Of a DNA stretch of 64,000 nt, positions 12,801-26,211 are shown in pieces (positions within the stretch are counted from its first letter, which is position 1; each line of letters starts with the position of its first letter). The DNA lies in contig NC_134279.1 of the NCBI RefSeq assembly GCF_949628215.1, positions 81,027,330 through 81,091,329 of the forward strand, in the 5' to 3' direction. Source of the stretch: Phalacrocorax aristotelis. Taxonomy: Eukaryota > Chordata > Aves > Suliformes > Phalacrocoracidae. The notes under the pieces were generated by a model. The model did not search any database, had not been told where the DNA came from, and saw only the letters and a program-made list of their open reading frames with translations. Position numbers and translations under genes: made by a program.

Positions 12801-13619
12801 TCCAAGAATCTCTCCTCAAACTTTGGCCTGAAATTCCTCCAAGAAATCTCTTCTCAACGAAGAACGAGACGCTTGCTCCCACCTCTCCATGTCACACTGG
12901 ATTTGATGGACCTGCTGTATTTCCCCTCTTCTTCCCCAAGCTAAGGAGTTCTGGCCTGTCTAACCACTCCTCTGACAGAAGTCCTGCCAGACCTTTGCCA
13001 TCTTCACAGCAATCTGAGGTGCCTGACTGACAACCTGCAAAAGATCCATGTTCTTCTGGGCCAGCAACCAGAGGACAGGCACAATATCAAATAGCACTTG
13101 GCACTTACACTTCATCAGCTGAAATGAGCTGGGTGGGACAGGGACCACCAAGAGAAACTAGAGGTCAGGGGGAGGGTGGGAGCACTGGTAGGGCACCTGG
13201 CTGTCTTGCAGATGATGTGATTTTCTTCCACAGGAGCAGAGAGCACGGGGTTAATTCCTTAAGGATTTGTTCTGAAATTTGGATGAATTCGTCACCGTAG
13301 TTCTCATCCTCTCCTGCAAATAATCATTCTTTCAAAGCAAAGTAAAATCAAAGACCACCTAACCTGGCATATCAGGGTAACTAACTCTCTGAGGCCAACA
13401 AGCTTGTAAATAGGGTATCAGAAGGAATATGGACTGTGAGGACCTTGTCATTCACACCTGACTCTATAGCAGTTTGGGCAACGACCAATCACCAGGTTGC
13501 ATAAAGCCAAAGAAAATCCAACACCGAGAGGGGTGGGAGGACATTTCTCCTCACCCTGAGCTGTTTGTGAGTTTTTTCCATTCTTTTTTTTTTTCACTGT
13601 GGAGCCCTAATTAACAACA
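9809..13619. other. Single-copy DNA without a recognised gene
   Basis: No gene is recognised. Short open frames on both strands (the longest about 140 codons at 10509-10937 plus) have no known motif. A cluster of GGTCCATGA-like words at 10493-10530 is noted but too short and irregular to call a repeat. An A9 run sits near 12579. Confidence 0.5.
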
Positions 13620-14115
13620 GACCATAGAACAGTTTGGGTTGGAAGGGCCATCCAGTCCAACCCCCTGCAGAGAGCAGGGACATCTTCAACCAGATCAGGT
13701 CGCTCAGAGCCCCGTCCAGCCTGACCTTGGATGTTCCCAGGGCTGGGGCATCGACCACCTCTCAGGGCAACCTGGGCCAGGGTTTCACCACCCTCTCTGT
13801 AAAAATTTCTTTCTTAGATCTAGTCTAAATCTACCCTCCTTCAGTTTCAAACCATCACCCCTTGTCCTGTCACAACAGGCCTTGCTAAAGAGGTCACCCC
13901 CATCCTTCCTAGAGTCCCACTTTAAGCACTGGGAGGCCCCAATAAGGTCTCCCCGCAGCCTTCTCTTCCCCAGGCTGAACCACCCCAACTCTCCCAGCCT
14001 GGCCTCGTAGCAGAGGGGCTCCAGCCCTCGGAGCATTTCTGTGCCCTCCTCTGGCCCCGCTCCAACAGGTCCACAGACCCCCAGGCTAAGCTTTCCTGAA
14101 GTCAGTCCAGGAGAG
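13620..14115 (-). mobile_element. CR1 LINE 3' fragment, minus strand
   Basis: Read on the minus strand, this is about 500 bp from the 3' end of CR1. The 3' terminus is at the left (CCATAGAACAGTTTGGGTTG, 13621-13640). The minus frame 14036-13785 encodes the LRGLEPL.YEARL.ELGWFSLGKRRLRGDLI block. This corresponds to the same part of the element as LGLFSLEKRRLRGDLINAY in the 1.1-2.1 kb copy. The remainder runs through the 3' untranslated region. It is truncated at its 5' side near 14115. Confidence 0.93.
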
Positions 14116-17100
14116 GGACCAGCATTCCCCGTTCCCAGCCCTCAGCCGGAACCACGGTCGAGAGGGCCAGTCTAAAATAAAAGGTTTCATCATGTGAACT
14201 TTCCAGAGGAAGCAAGTTTTCTCCTGGAAAGAGCAGAAAGCGTGTGTGGCAGGAGCAAGCAGCTCCTTAGGGGCTGCTTGAGCAGGAAGGAAGATGTTGT
14301 GATTTATTCTAGGTGTGAAACTTGGCCAGGGAAGCCTGCCAGGTGTTTATGTTGGCTCCCCGTCATCACCAGGCTGTGCTTTCAGCGGGAACATCGCCTC
14401 TCAAAGCTGGTGTCTTAATATCCATAATCAGGAAAAGAGGGGAGAGCCAGCAACAAGGTCTGGGTTACCTCAGGACAAGGTTGGTGAAAGAGCTTAGGTT
14501 ATACTGAACTCAGCCTCCACCAGCCTCTGGCAGGGATCACAGACACACATGGGCTTCCCCCAGGTTCAGCCTCGCTGCCATCTCCATCTGTGCCACCTCC
14601 TCAATGCTGCAGAGAAAAAACAAGAACCCAGCTTATCAGCACTTTGGGACGCTTTTCCCAGCAAAGCAGATCAAAGCAAATACCTACAACCAGGGTGTGA
14701 GAAGCCAGATCTGCAGCAGCTTAAGGCATCGGGGAGGCCAGCCTTTGGTCAGCCAAAATGCAACAACTTCCCGCAGGTGGGACCAATTCAAATCAAGCCT
14801 TTCTGCGTCTGGACAGCACAAAATTGGGCCAGAGGACAGCCAACAGCTTTCCCACTTTGCAGGAACTGGAAGGTCCCAAGATAGCCTGGCAGCAGGCCTA
14901 AAGCAAACAAAAGGAAGTGCTATTTCACACCACTCGCAGAGACTGTGCAGCTCATTGCCAGCGAATCTAGCCACCTTAGATCCACTGCAGGCAATGGGAA
15001 ATCAAGCAGATTTTGTTCTGGCCCCCACCTGGCTCAGTGCTCGTGCTTCCCGGAATGCGATGGGTTTCCTTCCCCTCCCAGGGTGTGAAGGCACATATTT
15101 TGCTCTTTTAACTCCTCCCTTTCCCTTCCTGGTATCTTTCTGCATGGGTCTCACAGAGGTGGGTGACCCACTAGCAGCCCTTCCTCCCTCCACTTGTGTT
15201 GCTTTCTCCCCACGTCTTCTCATATGTGATATAAAGGAAAGGGTGGAGAGAGTTGTTCCTGCTCTGCCTTCCTCTAATCTCCTTGGCATGCCATTTCTTT
15301 GTTTTTGCCTTTCTGCCCTCTAATTTTTCCCCTCCCTAGTGCTCATACGTATTCTGCTGAAGGCAACCATGCTGGAGAGCAAAAACTGCCCCCAGAACCC
15401 AGTGGTGCAGAGCAGCTCACATCTTCATGACTAGACCACACTTGCACACATCCCCACAGCATCTCCAGGGGCCAGGAGGTATTGCAGTCATTTCTTATGT
15501 TTCTGACCCATTCACAGTGCCTGGAATAACATCCCTGTGGTGGCACAGCCCAGAAAGATGCGTGTTCAGCACAGTAGCGTGTTGCAAAGGGGCACTTGCC
15601 TCTGTGGGAAAACTAAACCCGTGAACTGGAATTTGGAGGGCTAGAGGACTGTGCAGGGTGGAAAGGGCCGGGTCTAGACCAACTTCATCCATGCAACCCG
15701 AAATGGATGAGAGGACGGGGCTTCTGGTGCAAACTATGCCCAGGTTCATGCTCAGGTTCCTCTCAGAGGGGACATTAATTTACTCCAAAAGCAATACAGG
15801 CTTCTGCATGTCACTCTAACATCTCTTTCACCAGGGACCCACCCTTAGACCCACTTCTACACGTTGAAGGTGCTCAAGCACTCCCTCCTGCCTCCCTTGT
15901 CACGTTAGGCACCGTCACCCTCTGCACATCACTACAGCCTTCACAGCTACAAGAGGCGACCCAGGTAGACAGTGCAAGCAGCTCTTGACTCGGCTCCAGG
16001 CCAAGCACACCCCTTTCCTCGGGATGAGACAGTGTATGCTGGGTATACACAAAACATCCTGTATTTCCCTGGCACCTGCATCTAGCGAGGCCCTCGAGAG
16101 GCAATTTATGGAGAGTCTTCAGGTATGAATGTTCTTGGTTTCCTCACTCAGTCAGACCTTTATTGTCATGGAAAGGATTCTGTGGTGAGAGCTGTCCCTT
16201 CCACTCACTGTTGGGAAACAGACCTTGCCATGAACTAGCTCTCACAGTCCCTGGAGTATTAACCCATATGTTGTTTTTAGGACATTTATGAACAGTGCTG
16301 CCTCTAAGTCACTACCTAACAGAGCACTAGGAAGAGAGACCTGCTTTAACAGGGACCCAGGCCACCAAATCCACCTGCCTGGGGCCTGATGCCTCCTCCC
16401 AAGGCATACACAAGGAATTGCATGAGTAAAAGAAACTCCATGGCTGAGGTTCACATGCAGCTGAGCCAATGTAGCTGCAGAGGGGAAGAGTCTCAGCTAT
16501 TCATCCCTCCCTGCCTTTCCCTGGCTGTGTGATCCTACCCCTTCCCAGCACCCGCTCAGGCCCTGACACAGCACCAAGCACAAAGACAAGCCAGTTCTCA
16601 TCCATATCATTACAGATCCAATCTCTCATGGATGTGGGAGGCTGTTGTATAAGGGCATGTTGATATTATGGCTTATCGCAGAGAGCCTTTCCCCTCACAG
16701 GGAGCTCACATGCTGAAGCATTCAGCTACATTGCCACAGACCCCAGCACAACTCCCTCGTGTGCTCATGCAACACCAGTGGAGTGCCAGGATTGCCACTT
16801 CTTCCAGCAGGACACAACCCCAGGTTTCAACCTCTTGAACGTCCCTCTCGTGCAAGCAGGCTGCTTTGCATTTCTGAAGAGCTTTTCTTTTTCTAACTCT
16901 AGAAAAAAAAATTCTAATTTCTACCCCAATTCCTGGACCCTCCCATGTACATGGCAGCTTCAGCATGCTTGAATGGGACCTACAGCCTGGCTCCAGGCAC
17001 TGGTCACTGCCCTGTTTCAGGGGACTCCTAGCAGTGTGGGGCAAACCACACAGGAGAAGAGCTGCTGAAGAACCCATGCTAAAGGGCTCACCATCAAGAC

Positions 17101-20100
17101 AGGCAACAACGAAGCCCCAGCTCCCCAGGAAAGCACCTGGCAGCCCTCTCCCCAGAGAGCCAGGAGATGAAAGCACCCAGGTGCACAAGCAGGCAGCTGC
17201 AAAGGGCCCCCGAGCCCATCCTTGCGTGGTGTGCCATGTTCCCAGAGCAGGATCAGGGTGATGTGACCTACTCTGAAAGCAGCCAGGTAATCCTATACCT
17301 ACTTGGCTCATTGGTTGGGTCATTTCTTGGATGTGTGCTGGGCCCCCGTGAATCCTCACCACGCTGACCTGTAGAAATGGGTATCTACACCAAGAGAGGG
17401 AGAGAGGCAGGAGGAAGTGGCTTTGGAAAGCCCTCAGGTGGCACCTCCCTTTGAATCAGGAGGCTACACTCTCCCAAGGAGCTCTCATCCCTGATTTTGC
17501 AATATGACATTCTCTAGACCTCCTTATGGGGGTCCTGTTGGCAAAGGCTGGATCTGTCCCATCCACCCCCACATCACCCACTGGAGCCAGAGCTGCCACC
17601 AGGTACATTCCCCAGTGAGGAGCTGCCTGTCCACCCAGCTCCGCATCCCACTTCATTCCAAAGCCAAGCTCCTGACCAAGCGCTTGAGTGCTGCTTCCAA
17701 CAGGATCTGTCTGAGCATGCCATTGTACGTAGCTCGGGGTGATGGATGGTGTTTTGTAGCAATTAACCTCAAACACAGGCACAAAGTTTGAAAGAAAGGA
17801 CAATTAAAGCTTAAATATCAAAGCTAAACCTCCTAAAAACAGAACCCCGAAGGGACAAAATCCCCAGCCTCAAAGCAGTTTACAGGTTTCAAGCTCCTGG
17901 TGGTTTTTTGACCAACCTTAGCTCAATTCTGCCCAGCCTTTCCCCTAGACACAGTGTTTCCAAACACTTTGCTTCCTCCCTGTGAAAGCCTTGCTCCCAC
18001 CCTGCTAATCCTTTGCTTTCCTGCTGCACCCAATCATGTCTGATCTACCAAACCTGCTTTTCCCACAGGACCACCTTCAGCAACAGCCCCTTATAACCAC
18101 ATCCTCATGGTGCATCTCCATCATCTTCCCTGCTGTTGGTCCCAAATCATCTGAACCCCCCAGGGTCTCACCTGTCTGAAAGACACACCTATCCCAGATC
18201 CAGTAGACTCCTCTTCAGCTGCCCAAATCCCCGGGAGAATCACCATCTTAACCAACCATCTCCAGGAACGCCAGCCCCAAAAGGGTTTCCAAACATCATC
18301 ACTTGTTATCCAGCACGTGCACAAATCTAGATGAAAATGAGACACCTTTGAGCATTTCTCCAGCTCACCACGCGTTGAATGCCTTGTGACTTTAGGGCAG
18401 TTTCTCATAAGGTATCCAGGACCCTCCTTCCCTACAGGCAACTCCTCCACCCTGATGTGGGGTAGGCGAGCCTTGCTCTCCCCTTGGCCCCTGGCCTCTG
18501 TATTTGCCATCCTGCAATCTCCTTATCAGAGGTGGGTTTCAGCTGGAAGATTAAGACACCTAAATGCATGCGTCTTGATGTTGGACATTGAGGAGAGACA
18601 GTGGAGGAGTCTCAGATGCCACCAGGTGCCTCTTTTCAGGCCACCAAAGCAAGCCTGGGTGCCAACTTTCGGGGGAGCCTCTCCAGTCACACCCAGGGCG
18701 TTCTCCACCTGATCTGCTGCTCCAGCACAGGTCTTGTGCCAGCACTGGGTACGAGCCACATTTTCTGTTTACCCAGACTGTCTGGATAACCACTTATCCA
18801 AGATCAACACTCCCCTTAAACAGCTCCTGCACCAGGTGCAGGAACATCTCCCATCCCATCCAGGTGAATTCCCCATGTTGGTTTTGCAAAGAGAGTAAAT
18901 TCCCCATGTTTAAAATGGAGTTTGCAGACCAAGGTGGGTAGGCAATGAATCCCCAGGACAGATCTCAGATCATGGCAGGGCTCAGGCAACTGATGGAGAG
19001 ACCTCCACACGGAAACCATTCCCACCTCTGCTCCCTTTAGACTTTACTATGGCATGATCCACATTTCCTCTGCAAAGAGCAGTTCCCATCCTAAACATGC
19101 CTGTGGAGGCAGAGAGGGGCTGTTTGTCCTACAAGGTGGTTTTTAACTGATGTGCACTACCTTACACAGGCTGTTGCAGTTCCCTGCCACAATTCTGTCA
19201 TGGCTACCTACCAAGGGACAGCCATGTCCCTTGGAAAATGGGACAAAAATTATTTTGAGAGGAAAAACAGGACAGGAAACAAGCACAGACAGAAGCCACT
19301 GAGCTTTTCTAGCTGGGATCCCTCGCTCAGGACATACAGGAACAGATCCAGACCCAACACTCAACACCAAAATCTACTGTGGCCTGTAATGACTTAATAG
19401 TCTCTCTCCATCTGGGCTAAGAAGAAACCCACTGCCAGGAGAGAAAAGTTAAAACTACCAAATGCCTCCACTTGCCTAAAAAAGAAGAGGAAAGATGCCG
19501 GTGTAGCATCTCCTGGCTTTCTACCCCACTTCCAGTACTGGTGAGGAGCCCACCCAGGCAGGCAGCTGTTAGATCCAAGTCTGTATCCCTGAGAAAGGTG
19601 ATTTTTCCAGTGTCTGCTCAGGCCAGAAAGGAGTTCTGGAATTAAAGCCCCACATGCAGGTGCAGGCACCATTCGGCACAGTCCTGCTCCACATACATCT
19701 GTGCAAGTGCTGCCAGCACATCTCATCCAGAGGAAATAATTTTGGGATGAAATGGGCACATGTGTAGCAAAGAGACATGATCAAGCAAGCACAGGAAAAG
19801 CCACTGCCAGCAAGAAGAGCCCTGCATTCCCTTCCAGCCTAGCAAGGAAATACAGTTCACAAAAAGGGAATCAATAAGAGGAAAAAAATAAATTGTATTT
19901 TCGGAGCCCTAAACTAAAAATCCCAGCAGGAGTCACATTCCAAACCCCAGTATTGCTTTTTGTGGCCCACGGGAGCAGAGAGCCAGTTTCTGTCCCAAGG
20001 GGAATGAGCGCAGCCCTGCCAGAGGCAGCAAAAGTGCCGTGAGAAACACAGTGGCCCCTAACTTCCACCTGGTGACTTTTTACAGTACAGGGAATTTCCA

Positions 20101-23100
20101 GAGATGAAAAGATCTCTAAGCTTTGTTTGATAATTACCCTCTGCTAGCAACTTCCCTTCATCTCCGGTTTTATTTTGACAGGTTTATTGTGCTCTTTTGA
20201 TCTCCACCTTCACAATGACACTGCAGATAACAATTTCCAACAAAGGATTAAATATTTTGATGTCTCCACAAGTAGCATCTGCTGTCACTCTGGCTCGGAG
20301 GCAGCTGCAGCACCTCACAGCCCTTATGCTTCGAGGCAGAGAAAGCCGATCCCCGGCTGGGATCGTGAAGACATTTCCTCCTGAAGCAAATGGCACATGC
20401 AGCTACACAAGAATTTGCATCCCATCCTTTGCAGGTCCTGAACCTTGCAAATCCCCACCGCAGCACTCTCCCTGCCCCTCGCAGGCTGCACACGTGTGCA
20501 ATGGGGTTTGCCCTCTGGAGGTCAAGCCTGCAAGACCAGCGTGGATCTCCTTCACCCCAGGAGACCCCTTGGTTTAGAGCCAAAGGGTAAATGTTCGAGC
20601 TTAACCCACCCCCTCTGCCTGGGTTTCACTGGAGGGCAATGCAGGGTGCTGCCTGGCACACACTCAAGGGAAGGAACTGTATTATTTTCTGTTGCAAGGG
20701 GAGGTTGCAGCTGTCTCAGGAGGTGCAGGTTTGGCAAGGGAGGAGGCCACGGCCCTCCATCACTCCGCAGGACTGAGAGCTGGGAGGGCTGCCCAGCCCA
20801 GCCTCACAGCTGAGCTTCTCAACCCATCAGGGCTCATCCCTGGGGCAAGGGGGGCACAGCTCCCAGCCACAGGGCCTCTACAGAGGCACAGCAGGTGCCC
20901 AGTTTGCTTTAGGACAGCCATCTCCCCCTGTATTTGCAAGGAGCATCGTCAGTGTCATCTCTCACTCCCCATCTTTGGGGACCACCAGCATGGCTGCAGC
21001 CTGCGAATGCATGGGATAGAGGGAACCCAGCCATCCCCTGGCACAGCGCACCTTGGTGGACACTCACACTGCCCCAAATCACCCCCCATGTAGGCCAGAC
21101 TCTGCCACATGTAGATCAGGGCTTTCTCAATCACAGTCAGGCACAGCTTGGCCACGGCCTTGTGTTTGGGCAGGGTTGTTCCCATCCCTCCCTGAGCGAT
21201 GCTGCTGGGCTCCTGGGTGGAGGCCATGATGCCTAACATGGTAACAAGAATTGATCACATCCATGAGGCTGTATCCAATCTCTCCTCATAGACCTGGAGC
21301 CATACAAAGGGCAAAAAAAACAGCAGCTCTTCCAGACTGTGCCATCACACACCCAAGCAGCAACATGAACATTATCATGGGCAACATGACATCCCCAGCT
21401 TTTGAGATCTGGGCTGAGCAACCCTCACTGTCTCAGAGTATCTTAAATATGTGTAAAGGACAACATCCACAGTGATGCTAGGCAAGAGAGAGGGGGGATC
21501 TGGGAAGGCTTATACAGGCTTGAACTGTAGGACATGAGCTGACACTAGATAGTGGCAGAGGTGGACATAAAGCTCCTGTAGGTGAGGTCTCTCATGGCTT
21601 CCAGCAGTGGGACAGCCTGGTCAAGTAGAGCCATCCCTACCCATAGGGCTGGATCACACTTTGTACAATGGCCAGAAGTAGAGGCCCCAGCACATCCATC
21701 CTAAGAGACAATTATCCTGTTGCCCTCAAGCCCCAGGGTGTGCTAACTGACCCACTGCAAACATCTGATTTCTCAGTCCTCATAACCAAGAGCTACGGCT
21801 TGAACTACATGCCGCTTTCGGGAACTTAATCCCAAAGCAGGCAAAATTCAGCTGGGCTGGCTTATATTTCAAACCCTGAGCTGAAACCATCATCCTGGCA
21901 AACCCCAGGGGCAGCTGCAAGCTGTGCCAAGGCCAGCTGGTGACAGGAGCATGGCCCTGGTTCAGCTTTGGGCGGCAACCTGCCAAGTCACAATGCTTCT
22001 GATCCCACCGCGCAGAACAAGGAGCCGGTCTTCTGGCCAGCCTCCCTCAGCTCGTCTCTCATTTTGGCACCTCATGGGCCACACAGCTGTTCGTCATAAA
22101 GCAGACCAAGCAGCTGGATTTTACAACACATAGGATACTGGAGCAGAAAAAAAGACCTTAGTAGGATCTTCAGAAGGTGCAAGATCTAGGCATGACCAGG
22201 CCAGAGGCATTGCTAGACTGAATATCAGCCACAAGGAGCAAGACACAATTGATCTGTCTCTTCCACTGTATCCTCACCATGCAACAGAGCCAGCCCAAAC
22301 CAGTATCTGCCAACCTGCTGCAGTTGGGGAGCGGGGTCCAAAAGGAAGGGGGGGAGAAAGGGCAACGTACCACCAAGCAGAGAGCCAGAGGGCTGCTGGC
22401 ACCACTCCTGTGGATACACTGAGCAAGACAACAGCAACACAGTGAAGACAAGCGCTTGTGAGGTGAGAGTGGAAGAAAAAAGATGCTGGGGATGTGCTGG
22501 TCTGGAGGACACTCCTCCCCATTCCACTGGGACCAGTTTGAAGCAGATTTGGCTGGCTGGAACAACATCACTCAGATGCTCAGACATCTAGTGCCCTTGG
22601 AGATGCTTTAGGCCTGCCTCCCCACTTTGCTGCATGAGAAGGGAAAACATCTACTTTGTCCCAGCCAGCACCCTGTGGAAGCTTGGGATACTCTCAGGCA
22701 TCTCAAGCAGCAACACATCTACCTTGGAACATCCAAACCCAGCATACCAATACCTCTACCGATGGGCATCCCAGTTCACAAGCCAAATCCCACACTTGGT
22801 TTCTGGACACACATACTCAGAGATGCCAGCACAGATCTGGCTGTAGCCAGTGAACACGGACCAGAAGATACTGCAGGCTCTTATGCTTCGGTCAAGGCTG
22901 GTACACATTCAAGAGACATGAAAACCAACTCTCAACACAACTAAAAAGAAGCTACTTGGCAAGCTAGAGACCACCACTCTCCCAAAACACCTCAATCTAA
23001 GACTATAGGCTCCAGGTTGAGCTTAAATAGAGCTCCAGTGCTCATGGGTGGGGGTGGAGGCCACAGGTGGGGCTGATCATGACCCTTAAGGCTTATTAGT

Positions 23101-24114
23101 GCCCTCAGAACCCTGACACCAAGGATGTCTCCAATAACAGGAAACACCTGTGTGTGGGCATCTGAATGGTGCCCCATTCCTGGGGGATAACAGCTATTCA
23201 TGCAGCAGTATGAGCTGGATGTTTCAGCAAAGGCAATTCAGCCATAAAGGTCACATAAATCCCAAAAGGGCTGGCAGAAACACCTCACCTCAGATATCTT
23301 CTTTTCACATATTGTAAACACCCTTCTTCATTTCTCCTGCTGATCTCACTTACTTTAGCGGTGGTTCCCTTCAGCATCGCCCCTTTCCAACTCCAGGGCT
23401 TGCAGAGCATCTGCTCAGTGAAGCATTGGAAATTCTCAAGCAAGTGGTGCCATGTTAGTCCAGAAGACGTCTGTGGACCACAAGCCTGCGTCATCTTTCT
23501 ATCACCCTTTGAAGTGTGGAAATCATCTAATTAGTGGGTAATGCAACTGGAAGTTAAGGAGCTTAGAAATCATGACATTTTATGTTCAAAGGTGCCTGTT
23601 TTTACTGCAGCCCAGAAGGGAAACTATTCTGCTGTGACGCCAACCGTTGGCTTTGGGGATATTATCTCCTCTGAACATTAATACCCGTGAGCAAACAAAG
23701 GTATGTGGCTGAAGGGGAAAGAGTCCCACCCAAGGAAGGAAGGCAGTCTTCTTTTTATGCATTTACACTAAAAACTGATTCTAAATTCAGCTTTAGGAAA
23801 GGTCAGTTCCCACGCAAGCAACAACGTGAAGTATATGTGTCCGCAGGAAGGTTCATGGGTTGTGACATTGCCACCAAGCGGCTGGTCGGTCCTGGTCAAA
23901 AGACCATGGCCATACGAGACAGCAATGGAGGACCTACAGTAAGCAAAACTCTCATACTGGGTCACAAAGCAAAGGCCGTGGCAGTGTGAGCTGTCCCAGA
24001 AGTCTTTGTGCCACTGAGATGAGTTGTGAATTCACGTACCAAGGAGACAAGTACTTGGAAGGGTCAAAACCAAGCCACAGAATCCAATCACTTACCCCAA
24101 GCCCTCTTTTGACC
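14116..24114. other. Ten kilobases of single-copy DNA, no recognised gene
   Basis: No gene or known repeat is recognised. The longest frames, 14604-15323 plus (239 codons) and 16706-17362 minus (218 codons), show no domain, signal peptide or repeat pattern that I recognise, and other frames overlap them. A 13-bp direct repeat (AATTCCCCATGTT) occurs at about 18868 and 18899. The region might belong to an intron or to non-coding transcripts, but the sequence does not show this. Confidence 0.5.
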
Positions 24115-25703
24115 CGTAAGGTGGCAAACTTCCTGCCACAGCTGGTGAGCAAGCCAACAAGCCAACTAGGGAAGGTGCCCCGCTGGACCTGTTGTTTGCA
24201 AATAGAGAAGGACTGGTGGGCGATGTGCTGGTTGGAGGCCGTCGTGGGTACGGAGATTATGAAATGATAGAGTTTTTGGTTCTTGGAGAAGTAAGGAAGG
24301 GGGTCAGAACTGCTACCTTGGACTTCCAGAGGGCAGACTTTGGCCTGTTTAGGAGCCTGGTTGACAGATCCCCTTGGGAAGCAGTCTTGAAGGGCAAAGG
24401 AGTCCAGGAAAGCTGGACATTCTTTGAAAAGCAAATCTTCAATCTGCAGGAACAGGCTGCCCCCAGGCTGTCCCCATGCACTGATGACAAGCTGGCAAGG
24501 AGAAGACCGGCCTGGCTGACAGAGAGCTTTGCCTGGAACTCAGGAAAAAAAAGAGAGTTTATGACCTCTGGAAGCAGGGGCAGGCAACTCAGGAGGGTGA
24601 CAAGGATGTCATGAGGCTGTGCAGGGGGAAGATTAGAAGGGCCAAAGCCCAACTAGAACTTAACCTGACTACTGTGGTAAAAACCAATAAGAAATGTTTC
24701 TATAAACACATTAGCAACAAAAGGAGGGCTAAGGAGAGTCTCCATCCTTCACTGGATGTGGGGGGAAACATAGTGACCAAGGATGAGGAAAAGGCTGAGG
24801 TACTTAATGCCTCTTTGCCTGAGTCTTTAAGAGTAAGACCAGCTGTCCTCTGGGTACGCAGCCCCTTGCCCTGAGCTGGAAGCCAGGGATGGGGAGCAGA
24901 ATGGAGCCCCCCTAATCCAAGGGGAAATGATGCGCGACCTGCTACACCACTTAGACACACAGAGGTCGTTGGGGCCAGATGGGATCCACCCAAGGGTCCT
25001 GAGGGAGCTGGTGGAAGTGCTCACCAAGCCACTTTCAACCCTTTACTAGCAGCCCTGGCTAACTGGGAGGTCCTGGTTGACTGGAGGTAGCAAATGTGAC
25101 ACCCGTCTACAAGAAAAGCCGGAAGGAGGATCCGGGGTCTGTAGGCCTGTCAGCCTGCCCTTGGTGCTGGGGAAGGTTATGGAGCAGATCATCTTGCGTG
25201 CCATCACATGGCACAAACGGGACAACCAGGGGATCAGGCCCAGCCAGCATGGGTTTGTGAAAGGCAGGTCCTGCTTCACTAACCTGATCTCCTTCTATGA
25301 GAAGGTGACCCGCCGAGTGGATGAGGGAAAGGCTGTGGATGGTGTCTACCTGGACTTTAGTAAAGCCTTTGACATTGTTACCCACAGCGTCCTCCTGGAG
25401 AAACCGCCTGCTCATGGCTTGGATGGGTGCACTCTTTGCTGGGAAAAAGCTGGCTGGGTGGCCAGTCCCAAATTGCTGTGGTGACCGGGGCTAAATCCAG
25501 TTGGCGGCTGGTCACAAGCGGGGCTCCCCAGGGCTCAGTGTTGGGGCCGGTCTTGTTTAGTATCTTTATCCGTGACCTGTACAAGGGGATCGAGTGCGCC
25601 CTCAGTATGTTTGCAGATGACACCAAGTTGGGCAGGAGCATTGATCTGCTGGAGGGCAGGAAGGCTCTGCAGAGGGACCTGGACAGGCTGCAGTCGTCTG
25701 ACT
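24115..25703 (+). mobile_element. CR1 LINE internal fragment lacking its 3' end
   Basis: This is the longest CR1 copy in the window. Similarity starts in the segment just after the endonuclease catalytic region (about 24121), continues through the linker (ATLDFQRADFGLFRSLVD at about 24315-24370), then a lysine-rich stretch (MRLCRGKIRRAKAQLELNL at 24611-24667), and into the reverse-transcriptase core. It stops abruptly at about 25703, just after [11 protein letters not shown]. The rest of the ORF2 C-terminus and the 3' untranslated tail are absent. CR1 insertions are normally truncated at the 5' end but keep the 3' end, so loss of the 3' part implies a later deletion or rearrangement. Confidence 0.93.
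24121..25703 (+). pseudogene. CR1 ORF2 remnant: reverse transcriptase, frameshifted
   Basis: This is the broken coding part of the CR1 copy. In the intact family this protein carries an apurinic-type endonuclease followed by a reverse transcriptase and copies CR1 RNA at a nicked genomic target. The first part is open at 24192-24614, the next in another frame at 24611-24874. The frame then changes again (25077-25484) for RPVSL, QHGFVKGRSC and the motif A box YLDFSKAFD (25347-25373, with its catalytic Asp). It changes once more (25427-25705) for [13 protein letters not shown] and the motif C box FADDTKLG (25610-25633). Both catalytic Asp boxes survive, but at least three frameshifts, in-frame breaks between 24875 and 25076, and the missing C-terminus make it non-functional. 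Confidence 0.88.
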
Positions 25704-26211
25704 GACAGCGACACAAATGAACCCCCCTTCTCTCAGCTGTAGCTATCAGTAATCCAAACGGGGATTCCCTCGCCTCTCAGATCCCCTGCCTGCTGTTACA
25801 AGCCCTGGGCAAAGCTGGCTCATTGCAGGTTGAGGATTGTCTTCCAGCAGCCAAAGCAAACAAAAACACCAGCACCAAGGGCCCCAGCAGCTGGGGTTAC
25901 CCTTGGCAAGTCCAGGCTCTGCGGATCAGTCTGTAAGCCCTGGCTCATGCAGGACCTGCTGAAGAAGAGGGGGCAGGTGGAGCTGCTGGGCTGCTCCTTG
26001 AAGGGCTTTATTTGTGACGTGGGCTTGGGGCTATCCTGGCTGTCCATCACCCTCAGGAAACTCAGATCTGTGCTTTGCCCTGGCAAGAGATCAGTAACAC
26101 TCAAAAGGTAATGAGATACCGTCCGCCCTAGGATCTTCCTCTTTTCTCCATGAGGCTCTCCAGACCTTCTCCTAGGGACTGCCTCCTGCTCCCCCAGACT
26201 ATTGAAACCTA
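25704..26211. other. Spacer between two CR1 fragments of opposite orientation
   Basis: About 500 bp of sequence not recognisable as CR1. A 93-codon plus frame (25830-26111) has no known motif. The stretch separates the 3'-less plus-strand CR1 from the 3'-end minus-strand CR1. Confidence 0.5.

Noticed and set aside
14604..15323. 239-codon plus frame
   Set aside because: No known domain, no splice support, and overlapping frames on both strands.
16706..17362. 218-codon minus frame
   Set aside because: No recognised domain or conserved motif. Several plus-strand frames overlap it and no promoter or splice layout is visible.
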